A DNA stretch of 38,008 nucleotides from Nocardiopsis endophytica (GTDB lineage: Bacteria; Actinomycetota; Actinomycetes; Streptosporangiales; Streptosporangiaceae): the NCBI RefSeq assembly GCF_027706725.1, contig NZ_JAQFWQ010000069.1, forward strand, positions 1-38,008, written 5' to 3'. The notes under the pieces were generated by a model. It did not search any database. It saw only the letters and a program-made list of their open reading frames with translations, and was not told the DNA's origin. Shown here one piece after another: positions 18,618 to 24,993 of this stretch; the stretch's first letter is position 1, and the number at the start of each line of letters is the position of its first letter. The translations under genes and the position numbers were made by a program.

Positions 18618-18797
18618 CTAGTGGCGCTCTCTTCGGAGGTCTTGGAGGAAGGCGCCCCACTCGTCCAGGGGGAACGAGAGGTGTCCGGCGTCCCTGTGCT
18701 TGGTGTCGCGGACGTCGGCACCGTTCGCGTGCTCGCGAACTTCGACACAGTCGTTGGCTCCGCCGCTGTGGCTGGACTTGTGCCACTGGTTGATCAT
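18618..18797 (-). CDS. DUF397 small protein
   Basis: A 59-residue protein starting MINQWHKSSHSGGANDCVEV and continuing to a W-G-A-F segment near the C-terminus, the standard DUF397 pattern (WxKSSxSGxxxxCVEV ... RDSK ... F...W..F). DUF397 proteins are usually encoded right after an XRE/DUF5753 regulator in actinomycetes, as in the whiJ-type loci of Streptomyces, where they influence development or antibiotic production; biochemical roles are unsettled. Its ATG overlaps the stop of the upstream XRE gene by 4 bp (ATGA), so the two are translationally coupled. Confidence 0.92.
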   Translation of the reverse strand: MINQWHKSSHSGGANDCVEVREHANGADVRDTKHRDAGHLSFPLDEWGAFLQDLRRERH

Positions 18798-19612
18798 TCT
18801 CGAATCCTATCTACCTCTGCTTCTATGGCCTTCAGCGAGTCGGACGGTGACCACGCGACGGCCTGCAGCTGTGCGAACAGCTCGCGATGCCGTGCGACGG
18901 CCCCTGCCCGTGTGAGCAGCTGTCCCTGCTCGGCGGATTCCACGTAGGCGATATCGCGTCCATCGGGCATGTTCAACACGCGGAACGAACCGCTGTTGCC
19001 AGGGTGAGAGTGGAGGTCCTCGGGGACGATCTGCGCTGTGACGCGCCCTTCGGAGGTGAGCCGGGCGATGTACTCCAGCTGCTCGGCCGCTGCGGCGGGA
19101 CCACCGTAGCGCCTCGCCAAGGCCGTTCGGTCGATGACGAGACACAGGAGAGGGCGGAGGGCGTCCCGGATCTGTTCGGCACGTTGCACGCGTTCTTGAA
19201 CCCTCCGGGTGAGCTCATCCGAGGGGAGAGCGGGGAAGGCTGCCTCGATGAGCGCCTCCGCATACTTCTCTGTCTGGAGGTAGCTGGGGAACGCCAGGGC
19301 TTGGAAGTCGTAAACGGCGCGCGCGTTTCGGGTGGCGGCTGCGATCTCGCCTCGCCAGTCCGGTCGACTGTCTCCGTTCGCCTCCGCCCATTGCCGTGTG
19401 AGCTCTCCATGCGCCGCGAGGACATCGTCCAAGGCGTCACGGAGCGCGGGGGGAGGCGTGTACTGGCCGTTCTCCAGTCGGGACAACTGGCTCTTATTGC
19501 TACCGACCATGCGTCCCAGGCCTTCGAGCGTGAGGCCTGTGGTGAGTCTGAGACGTCGGACCTCTCGTCCGTAGAGTTCCAAAGGGGTCTGGACGGCGGA
19601 GGGTGTGTCCAT
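18794..19612 (-). CDS. XRE-family regulator with DUF5753 domain
   Basis: Transcription factor of 272 residues. Residues 12-70 are a helix-turn-helix (LYGREVRRLRLTTGLTLEGLGRMVGSNKSQLSRLENGQYTPP), and the rest is the DUF5753 domain (YDFQALAFPSYLQTEKYAEALI ... RQ-like VIDRTALARRYGG ... IVPEDLHSHPGNSGSFRVL). This architecture paired with DUF397 is the WhiJ-like family of actinomycetes. ATG at 19612 starts MDTPSAVQTPLELYG; only a close AGAGG (1 nt away) precedes it, so leaderless or weak initiation is possible. It overlaps DUF397 by 4 bp and is divergent from the gene at 19739. The direct repeats at 19670-19693 are a candidate binding site. Confidence 0.92.
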   Translation of the reverse strand: MDTPSAVQTPLELYGREVRRLRLTTGLTLEGLGRMVGSNKSQLSRLENGQYTPPPALRDALDDVLAAHGELTRQWAEANGDSRPDWRGEIAAATRNARAVYDFQALAFPSYLQTEKYAEALIEAAFPALPSDELTRRVQERVQRAEQIRDALRPLLCLVIDRTALARRYGGPAAAAEQLEYIARLTSEGRVTAQIVPEDLHSHPGNSGSFRVLNMPDGRDIAYVESAEQGQLLTRAGAVARHRELFAQLQAVAWSPSDSLKAIEAEVDRIRE

Positions 19613-19669
19613 GCCTCTAGCGCAGCACACATCGTTGCGCGGCGAGACGCATTCCCGGACTTTCTTGAA

Positions 19670-19693
19670 GTCTGAAACATTGTCTGCAACATT
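19670..19693. promoter_or_regulatory. Tandem 12-bp repeat, candidate regulator site
   Basis: GTCTGAAACATT (19670-19681) and GTCTGCAACATT (19682-19693) are adjacent direct repeats differing at one base, in the 126-bp gap between the divergent XRE gene and the gene at 19739. A weak plus-strand promoter overlaps them: TTGAAG at 19665-19670, 17 bp, AACATT at 19688-19693. Binding by the XRE protein is inferred from position only. Confidence 0.55.
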
Positions 19694-19727
19694 CTCCGGC
19701 CTCTGTGCAACCAGAAAAGGCCAGCTC

Positions 19728-19742
19728 ATGCTCGTTGCATGA
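19728..19742 (+). CDS. Possible four-codon leader ORF (MLVA)
   Basis: ATG CTC GTT GCA TGA. AAAAGG at 19715-19720 is 7 nt upstream of this ATG, a better position than for the gene ATG at 19739, which overlaps the leader's stop as ATGA. Translation of the next gene may depend on termination and restart here. Could be chance. Confidence 0.3.
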   Translation: MLVA

Positions 19743-20134
19743 CGAATTCAGGCGCAGATCGAGTGCTCGCCCTGCAACCGGACATCGCCCTCCCTCAGGG
19801 CGGCAGTACGCCCGTCGACCCGATCGTCGCCCCTCGGAACAACCCGCGTCACCCCTGCCCCGACCTGCGGGACGAGTTCACTCCGCGCGGCTGGGTGTTC
19901 TTCCGGACCGACGCCCCGTGTGGGCCCCCGACCTTCCACGCGGTCTTCTGCTGCCCCGTTCCGGCGAGGTGCGCCCGGTTCCTGGCATTCCGGGAACACG
20001 CCAAGGGGCCACCAGCGCTGCTCCGCCTTCTGGTCCGCGAGCGGGCCGACGTGATCGAAGCGCACGCGATGGCCTGTACCCGGTGCGTGTTCGTACTGGC
20101 GACCGCGAAGCGGGACGCCGTCCTCGCCCGGTGA
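19739..20134 (+). CDS. Unknown protein next to the XRE/DUF397 pair
   Basis: A 131-residue product that I do not recognise. It starts MTNSGADRVLALQPDIALPQGG and contains a central RGWVFFRTDAPCGPPTFHAVFCC segment and a later MACTRCVF, giving several cysteines but no standard zinc motif. No signal peptide or membrane helix is seen. Codon usage shows the expected third-position GC bias, which supports a real gene. Divergent from the XRE/DUF397 genes and sharing their regulatory gap, it is a likely target of that regulator; this is inference. Confidence 0.6.
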   Translation: MTNSGADRVLALQPDIALPQGGSTPVDPIVAPRNNPRHPCPDLRDEFTPRGWVFFRTDAPCGPPTFHAVFCCPVPARCARFLAFREHAKGPPALLRLLVRERADVIEAHAMACTRCVFVLATAKRDAVLAR

Positions 20135-20194
20135 CGACCGGAGACCCATCGACCCGAGTCCCGCCCGTGCGGAACGAGGGGGCCGCACGGTCCT

Positions 20195-20232
20195 CGGGTG
20201 CCCCGGTGCACTTCCCCGTACCGGGGCACCCG
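20195..20232. terminator. Strong hairpin between two small genes
   Basis: CGGGTGCCCCGGT at 20195-20207 pairs perfectly over 13 bp with 20220-20232 around a 12-nt loop. It lies 61 nt after the stop at 20134 and 56 nt before the next start at 20288, so it may terminate or attenuate read-through. Confidence 0.6.
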
Positions 20233-20287
20233 CAGACCGGCTCAGGCGTCGGCGCCATCCACCAGCGGCCACAGAGGAGATGACGAC

Positions 20288-20620
20288 ATGGCAGAACTCA
20301 GCCGTCGAGAAACCCGCACCACTACGCGTTGGGGACGTTCCCCGGAGCACGCCGAAGAGCACGCCGCAGCCGCGCGGCTCCAGGCCCTGTACCCGAACAT
20401 GGTGGTCTGGTTCGGGGAGACCTCCGGCCACTACTACGCGATGGACGAGTCCGGCTTGCGCGAGCGCCCCACCCTTGACGCGCTCGCGCTACTGGCCTGG
20501 CGGCTCACACACCGCCCATGCCCGAGCGGCCCGGCAGCGGGCGTCCGCACGGACGGCGAGTGGCGACGTGAAGCCGCCGACGAGCTGCCGGCGATGACAT
20601 GGGAGCTGGGATTCGCATGA
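20288..20620 (+). CDS. Small protein of unknown function
   Basis: A 110-residue product starting MAELSRRETRTTTRWGRSPEHAEEHAAAARLQALYPNMVVWFGETSGHYYAMD. The segment MVVWFGETSGHYYAMDESGLRERPTLDALALLAWRL resembles small actinomycete proteins found beside XRE/DUF397 loci, but I cannot name a family. No signal peptide or membrane helix. ATG at 20288 has a GAGGAG sequence about 9 nt upstream. Transcribed in the same direction as the gene at 19739, with a hairpin between them and an inverted repeat after it. Confidence 0.65.
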   Translation: MAELSRRETRTTTRWGRSPEHAEEHAAAARLQALYPNMVVWFGETSGHYYAMDESGLRERPTLDALALLAWRLTHRPCPSGPAAGVRTDGEWRREAADELPAMTWELGFA

Positions 20621-20654
20621 GGTGGCTTCCTGCCGGTACGGGCCCCGGCGGCCG

Positions 20655-20694
20655 CGCTGATCCGCTTAAACGGCGGTGAAATTTCGGATCAGCG
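20655..20694. terminator. Inverted repeat after the small gene
   Basis: CGCTGATCCG at 20655-20664 and CGGATCAGCG at 20685-20694 form a 10-bp perfect dyad with a 20-nt loop containing AT-richer sequence (CTTAAACGGCGGTGAAATTT). It starts 34 nt after the stop at 20620. It may be a terminator or an operator in the leader of the downstream surface-protein gene. Confidence 0.45.
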
Positions 20695-20785
20695 GATGGG
20701 CGCCCGCCGCGTGGCCCTTCGTTCGGGGCCGTTCCGGAGATGAGCATCGTCTTCCGTCGAATCCTTTGATTCAGCGGGGAGTGGG

Positions 20786-22675
20786 ATGCGGGGCACGGGA
20801 AACGGGAGGCCGAGTCGGGCCCTCAGGGTCCTTGCGGCGCTGGCGCTGGCCGGCGTCTGGACCTGGGGCGGCCCGGCGGCGGCCGCGGAGGACGGTGGAC
20901 ACGGTGACCTGCCGGGGCCCGCGGACCTCACTGTGCTGGAGGGCACGCAGGGCGGCGCTGAGGTGCCGACCGGTGGCGGTTCCGGGCCGCTTGCCGACGT
21001 GCCCTCAGAGCCCGCGCCGCCGTCGGAGCCCTCGGAGACACCGGACGAGGCGGCCCCGGCGGAGCCATCGGACTCTGAGGAGCAGCGAGAGCCCGAGCCC
21101 GAGTCCGCTCCCGAGCCGACGCCGGAGGCCCCGCCCGAACCATCGCCCGAAGCCTCTCCCGACGGGGACGACGACGGACGGGAACCCCAGGCGGCGCCCC
21201 AGCTGCAGATCTCCAAGAGCGTCACCCCGGACCCGATGGTCATCGGGGACGAGGCGACCTACACCGTCACCGTCACCAACACCGGCGACGAGGCCGCCGA
21301 GGACGTCGAGGTCACCGACGAACTCGACCCGAACGTGTCCTTCGTCTCGGCCCCCGGCTGCACGGCCTCGGGGCAGACGGTGACCTGCGGCGGATCCGGC
21401 ACCACCATCGAGGCCGGGGGGACGGCCGCCTACTCCGTCACGGTGAAGGTCGACCCCGGTGTCTCCGACGGGACCAACATCACCAACCACGCCTCGGTCG
21501 AGGCGTCGAACGCCGGGAGCGCGAGCACGCAGAACATCGCGCAGACCCGGACGATGACCGACGTCGAGATCACCAAGACGGCCGACCCGGCCACGGTGAA
21601 CCCCGACGGCACCATCACCTACACGATCACCGTCACCAACCACGGCCCCTCGGAGGCCGTGGACGTGTTCGTGCAGGACCCCACCGACGGCAACCTCGTC
21701 ACCATCGCCGGCCTGCCCGGCCAGTGCCCGCCCAGCGGCCTGACGATCTCCTGCGACCTGGGCACGATGGCGCCGGGGGAGAGCGTCGACCTGACGGTCA
21801 CGGTCACCGTGAACCCAGATGTGGCCGGAGGCACGGACATCCAGAACTGTGCGACCGTCTACACCGGCTCCCGCGAATCGGACCTGGACAACAACGTGTC
21901 CTGCGCCGGCAGCGAGGTCGGTCCCCCCGACCCCGGTCCCGGGGCCGACGTGCAGGTCGCCAAGGACGGTCCCGCGACGGTGGCCCCGGACGGGACCCTC
22001 ACCTACACCGTCACCGTGACCAACGCCGGCGACCGGCCCGCGCAGAACGTTCGTCTGATCGAGGACTTCGACACCGCGCACACCTCCGTGGAGAGCCTGC
22101 CCGACCAGTGCACGATGGTGGAGCGGCACGCCGAATGCGACCTGGGGACCCTCGCGCCGGGGGAGAGCGATGAGCTGACGTTCGTGCTGCGCGCCGGTGC
22201 CGATGTCGAGCCGGGCACCGAACTGCTCAACTGCGCGCTCGCCAAGAGCAGGGTGCGGGACGTGCTCCTGTCCAACAACGCCGCGTGCATCAAGACCGAC
22301 GTCGACGGCGATCCGGACCCCGGCCCCTCGCCGTCGCCGAGTCCCGACCCGAGCCCGTCCCCGGACCCGAGCCCGACGCCGGACCCGACGCCGACGCCGG
22401 AACCGTCTCCGAGCCCGAGTGGGAGTCCGGCGCCCAGTCCCATCCCGACGCCGACACCGACCGGGGACGACGGGCCGCCGCCCGGTCCCGGTCCGGACGA
22501 CGGCTCCGGCGGCGGATCGGGCGGTGGCTCCGGGAGCGGGGGCACGGGCGCAGGCACGGGCCTCCCGGTGACCGGGGCCGGGGTGGCCGCCCTCGTCGCC
22601 GCCGGGGCGGTGGCCGCCGGGGCCGGGCTCGTCCTCATCCGGTCGGCCCGGCGGAGCGGCCTGCGGGGCGACTGA
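20786..22675 (+). CDS. Sortase-anchored DUF11-repeat surface protein
   Basis: A 629-residue exported protein. Residues 1-34 are a signal peptide (RALRVLAALALAGVWTWGGPAAAAE). A Pro/Glu/Ser-rich acidic stretch follows to about residue 135. Three DUF11 domains come next (about 139-247, 258-375, 383-505), each starting with a K-x-(A/V)-P-x-P-x-x-(Y) strand pattern and containing TYTVTVTN and paired cysteines (e.g. CTASGQTVTC). A Pro/Ser/Asp repeat spacer and Gly/Ser linker lead to LPVTG at 593-597, a hydrophobic helix and the tail RSARRSGLRGD: a complete cell-wall sorting signal. DUF11 repeats are stalk or adhesion-like modules. ATG at 20786 has GGGGAG 6 nt upstream. A terminator follows. Confidence 0.93.
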   Translation: MRGTGNGRPSRALRVLAALALAGVWTWGGPAAAAEDGGHGDLPGPADLTVLEGTQGGAEVPTGGGSGPLADVPSEPAPPSEPSETPDEAAPAEPSDSEEQREPEPESAPEPTPEAPPEPSPEASPDGDDDGREPQAAPQLQISKSVTPDPMVIGDEATYTVTVTNTGDEAAEDVEVTDELDPNVSFVSAPGCTASGQTVTCGGSGTTIEAGGTAAYSVTVKVDPGVSDGTNITNHASVEASNAGSASTQNIAQTRTMTDVEITKTADPATVNPDGTITYTITVTNHGPSEAVDVFVQDPTDGNLVTIAGLPGQCPPSGLTISCDLGTMAPGESVDLTVTVTVNPDVAGGTDIQNCATVYTGSRESDLDNNVSCAGSEVGPPDPGPGADVQVAKDGPATVAPDGTLTYTVTVTNAGDRPAQNVRLIEDFDTAHTSVESLPDQCTMVERHAECDLGTLAPGESDELTFVLRAGADVEPGTELLNCALAKSRVRDVLLSNNAACIKTDVDGDPDPGPSPSPSPDPSPSPDPSPTPDPTPTPEPSPSPSGSPAPSPIPTPTPTGDDGPPPGPGPDDGSGGGSGGGSGSGGTGAGTGLPVTGAGVAALVAAGAVAAGAGLVLIRSARRSGLRGD

Positions 22676-22701
22676 CCAGGAAGCCCGCGAAGAGCCGAGA
22701 G

Positions 22702-22735
22702 GCGGGGCCGCGCACCGGAGTGTGCGCGGCCCCGC
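22702..22735. terminator. Hairpin terminator between convergent genes
   Basis: GCGGGGCCGCGCAC (22702-22715) and GTGCGCGGCCCCGC (22722-22735) pair perfectly over 14 bp with a 6-nt loop, between the surface protein gene and the convergent PPOX gene; it can serve both. Confidence 0.8.
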
Positions 22736-22762
22736 ACCCGTGTTCCCGCCTCCGGGTCCGCC

Positions 22763-23209
22763 TCAGCCGATGTCCTCGCCGTACACGTGCTCGACCGACA
22801 TCGTCATCAGCACCCTGCGCTCGGACACCATCACCGACCGGTACTCCTCCCAGTCCGGGTGCTCGCCCGCCGCCCTGCGGTAGTAGTCGACCAGCGCCCC
22901 GACCTCCGGTCCGTGCGGGTCGTCGCCCGGGCCGACCAGGGTCACCGTGCCCTCCGCCGTGGCCCACGCCCGTCCGTCGGACCGCGTCACCTCCAGCGCC
23001 GCGCGCGGGTCCCGGCGCAGGTTCACCGTCTTCGCGCGACCCTCGGTCATCGACACGTAGAGGGTCTCGGCCTCCCGGTCGTAGTACGGCATGACCGGCG
23101 AGAGCTGCGGAAGCCCGTCGGCCTTGATCGTCGCCAGCACGCCGAGCCGGCTCTCCGCGAGCAGGGCCCGCGGGTCGTGTCCGGCCTTGTCCTGGTCCTG
23201 GGTCGTCAT
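22763..23209 (-). CDS. PPOX-class F420/flavin-dependent protein
   Basis: A 148-residue protein of the pyridoxamine-phosphate-oxidase-like split-barrel family. ESRLGVLATIKADGLPQLSPVMPYYDREAETLYVSMTEGRAKTVNLRRDPRAALEVTR is the characteristic cofactor-binding core of the F420-dependent group, common in actinomycetes. Substrates are unknown; relatives reduce unsaturated compounds with F420H2 or bind flavin or heme. ATG at 23209 has GGGAG 8 nt upstream, and the reading frame open further upstream lacks conserved sequence. Its promoter region also holds the terminator of the next minus-strand gene. Confidence 0.85.
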   Translation of the reverse strand: MTTQDQDKAGHDPRALLAESRLGVLATIKADGLPQLSPVMPYYDREAETLYVSMTEGRAKTVNLRRDPRAALEVTRSDGRAWATAEGTVTLVGPGDDPHGPEVGALVDYYRRAAGEHPDWEEYRSVMVSERRVLMTMSVEHVYGEDIG

Positions 23210-23338
23210 CGTCGTCGCTCCCTGAGAACGGTCGTCCGGTCCGGCCCCGAGAGGCCGTACACGTCTCAAGCCGATCGGTGGAATCGGCATTCCCGTTCCC
23301 GGGCGGCGGAGGCGAGGCGGCGGGTTCGGGCATGGAAA

Positions 23339-23370
23339 AGGCCCGCGCGCCCCTCGGGGTGCGCGGGCCT
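23339..23370 (-). terminator. Intrinsic terminator of the Q/G/Y-rich gene
   Basis: AGGCCCGCGC (23339-23348) pairs with GCGCGGGCCT (23361-23370). Read on the minus strand, the stem is followed directly by TTTTCC, giving a classical intrinsic terminator 39 nt after the stop of the gene at 23409. Confidence 0.8.
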
Positions 23371-23408
23371 CTTGCCGTTCGTCGGTGCGGCTCGGGTGCG
23401 GTCCGGCC

Positions 23409-23640
23409 CTACTGGCCGTAGCCCGGGTACTGCTGGCCGTACCCCTGCTGCTGCGGCTGCTGGCCGTAGCCCGGGTACTGCTGGGGCTGCTGCCCGTAGC
23501 CGTAGCCCTGCTGCTGCGGCTGCTGGCCGTAGCCGGGGTACTGCTGGGGCTGCTGCTGACCGTACCCGTACCCCTGCTGCTGGGGCTGCTGCTGGCCGTA
23601 GCCCTGCTGCTGCCCCGTCTGGTACTGGTAGGCGGCGTAC
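23409..23640 (-). repeat. Imperfect coding repeats of the Q/G/Y tail
   Basis: The DNA carries repeated GTAGCCCGGGTACTGCTG-type and CTGCTGCTGCGGCTGCTG-type blocks in imperfect tandem order; they encode the repeated QQYPGYGQQ and QQQGYGYGQ units. Variation among copies suggests expansion by slippage or unequal crossover. Confidence 0.8.
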
Positions 23641-24017
23641 GGGTCCTGCTGCTGCCCGCCGGTGTGCTGCTGGTAGGCCTGCTGCTGGCCGGTGTTCTGC
23701 TGCTGGGCGGCGTCCGTCGCCGGGGCCTGCTCCTCGGCCGCGGACGCGGTCTCCCCGGCGCCTCCGGACGACGGGCGGAACACGCACAGGTGCAGCGCCT
23801 CGCCCTCCGGACCGGTCACCGGGGTCATCTGGTCGAGGCGCCATCCGGCCTCCTCGATCCCTTCAAGGATGCGGGTCAGCCCCGGACGGACCTTGCTGGA
23901 GCCCTCGTCGAACCCGGCGACGTCCAGCTGGACGATGAACATCCGGCGGTTCTGCTGCGCGGCGACCTTGGCGTGCTCGACGACGGTGCTGTCTCTGACG
24001 ACCTGCGTGACGCTCAT
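23409..24017 (-). CDS. Protein with Gln/Gly/Tyr-rich repetitive tail
   Basis: A 202-residue product. Residues 1-82 are a folded, conserved-looking domain (QNRRMFIVQLDVAGFDEGSSKVRPGLTRILEGIEEAGWRLDQMTPVTGPEGEALHLCVFR) resembling DUF4177-like alpha/beta domains of actinomycetes; function unknown. Residues 83-105 are an Ala/Glu-rich linker. From about residue 105 to the end, the chain consists almost only of Q, G, Y and P in imperfect repeats such as QQQGYGYGQQPQQYPGYG, the composition of prion-like, phase-separating regions. ATG at 24017 has no good ribosome-binding site, so leaderless initiation is possible; no better start is visible. Confidence 0.85.
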   Translation of the reverse strand: MSVTQVVRDSTVVEHAKVAAQQNRRMFIVQLDVAGFDEGSSKVRPGLTRILEGIEEAGWRLDQMTPVTGPEGEALHLCVFRPSSGGAGETASAAEEQAPATDAAQQQNTGQQQAYQQHTGGQQQDPYAAYQYQTGQQQGYGQQQPQQQGYGYGQQQPQQYPGYGQQPQQQGYGYGQQPQQYPGYGQQPQQQGYGQQYPGYGQ

Positions 24018-24119
24018 GGAATGAACCGTACCTATCTGCTCTGCCTGCTCTGCCCTCGCGGCACTGCGGAGCGGTAGGTCCGCGGGGCCGTCCGCGTCCG
24101 CCCCATGATGCCGCTTATG

Positions 24120-24147
24120 GGCCCGGTCTGGCCAGGAGGGCCGGGCC
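24120..24147 (-). terminator. Possible terminator after the NAD(P)-binding gene
   Basis: GGCCCGG (24120-24126) pairs with CCGGGCC (24141-24147), 28 nt past the minus-strand stop at 24175. The short stem and lack of T-run make this tentative. The rest of 24018-24174 shows no gene. Confidence 0.35.
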
Positions 24148-24174
24148 GGCCCCGGTGGCGGCCGGGGGAGCCGA

Positions 24175-24846
24175 CTACGCCAGCGCCGCCTCCACGGCCT
24201 CGTCAACGGCCGTGTCGCCGCCGACGAGCTCCAGCACGCGGCCGATGGCGGCCGTCGACGCGGGCTCGGCCAGAAGCGCCGCCAGAACCTCGGCGACGTC
24301 GTCCCGCGGCACCTCGGCCTTCTCCACCGACGGCGCGAGGCGCACCCGCCCGGTTCCCGGGCCGTCGGTCAGCCGCCCCGGCCGCAGGATCGTCCAGTCC
24401 AGCGTCTCCGAGCGCTCCCGCAGGTCGGCGTCGGCCGCGCGCTTGGCCTCCACATAGGCCGCCCACACCGGCTCCGACCCCGGCGCGGGGCCGTCGTCCA
24501 CGCCGATCGCCGACACCATCACATAGCGCCGCACCCCGGCCAGCGACGCCGCGTCGGCCAGCAGCACCGCGCCCGCCCGGTCGACGGTGTCCTTGCGCTC
24601 CGCACCGCTGCCCGGTCCGGCGCCGGCGGCGAACACCACCGCGTCGGCGTCCATGACCTTCTCCGACAGCTCGGTGACGGTCGCCTTCTCCAGGTCGGCG
24701 AGCACGGGCTCGGCCCCCGCCGCCCGCACGTCGTCGGCGTGCGCGGGGTCGCGGATCAGAGCCACGGGGGTGTCACCGCGCGCGGACAGCAGCCGCTCCA
24801 GGCGCAGTGCGATCTTGCCGTGGCCACCGGCAATCACAATTCGCAT
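24175..24846 (-). CDS. NAD(P)-binding Rossmann protein
   Basis: A 223-residue atypical short-chain dehydrogenase of the NmrA/NAD(P)H-binding type. MRIVIAGGHGKIALRLERLL at residues 1-20 carries the GGxGxxG nucleotide-binding glycines; DADAVVFAAGAGPGSG and YVMVSAIGVDDG follow, and the SAIG segment stands where the catalytic region lies in relatives, with YVEAKRAAD carrying Y-x-x-x-K. The C-terminal part WTILRPGRLTDGPGTGRV is typical of this group. The substrate is unknown. ATG at 24846 is the only good start. Confidence 0.88.
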   Translation of the reverse strand: MRIVIAGGHGKIALRLERLLSARGDTPVALIRDPAHADDVRAAGAEPVLADLEKATVTELSEKVMDADAVVFAAGAGPGSGAERKDTVDRAGAVLLADAASLAGVRRYVMVSAIGVDDGPAPGSEPVWAAYVEAKRAADADLRERSETLDWTILRPGRLTDGPGTGRVRLAPSVEKAEVPRDDVAEVLAALLAEPASTAAIGRVLELVGGDTAVDEAVEAALA

Positions 24847-24960
24847 AGGGGCAGGCTACGCCGCCCGGCGGGGACGGGCGCGGCGGAACGGCCGCCCCGC
24901 CGGGGTGCCCTGCGTCACGCGCCCGTGAGGGACCGGGAAAGGGGGCGGCGGTCGGCGACG

Positions 24961-24991
24961 GGGCGCGAGGCTCGGCCCCTGCGGCGCGCCC
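24961..24991 (-). terminator. Possible terminator after the acyl-CoA synthetase gene
   Basis: GGGCGCG (24961-24967) and CGCGCCC (24985-24991) lie just past the minus-strand stop at 24994. Weak and without T-run. Confidence 0.3.
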
Positions 24992-24993
24992 GC

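Noticed and set aside
20131-20283. A 50-codon open frame starting at a GTG that overlaps the stop of the gene at 19739.
   Set aside because: It contains the 13-bp perfect hairpin, has no ribosome-binding site and no recognisable sequence.
23409-23640. Regular DNA repeats that could suggest a CRISPR or other array.
   Set aside because: They are in frame, encode Q/G/Y units and lack unique spacers of constant size.
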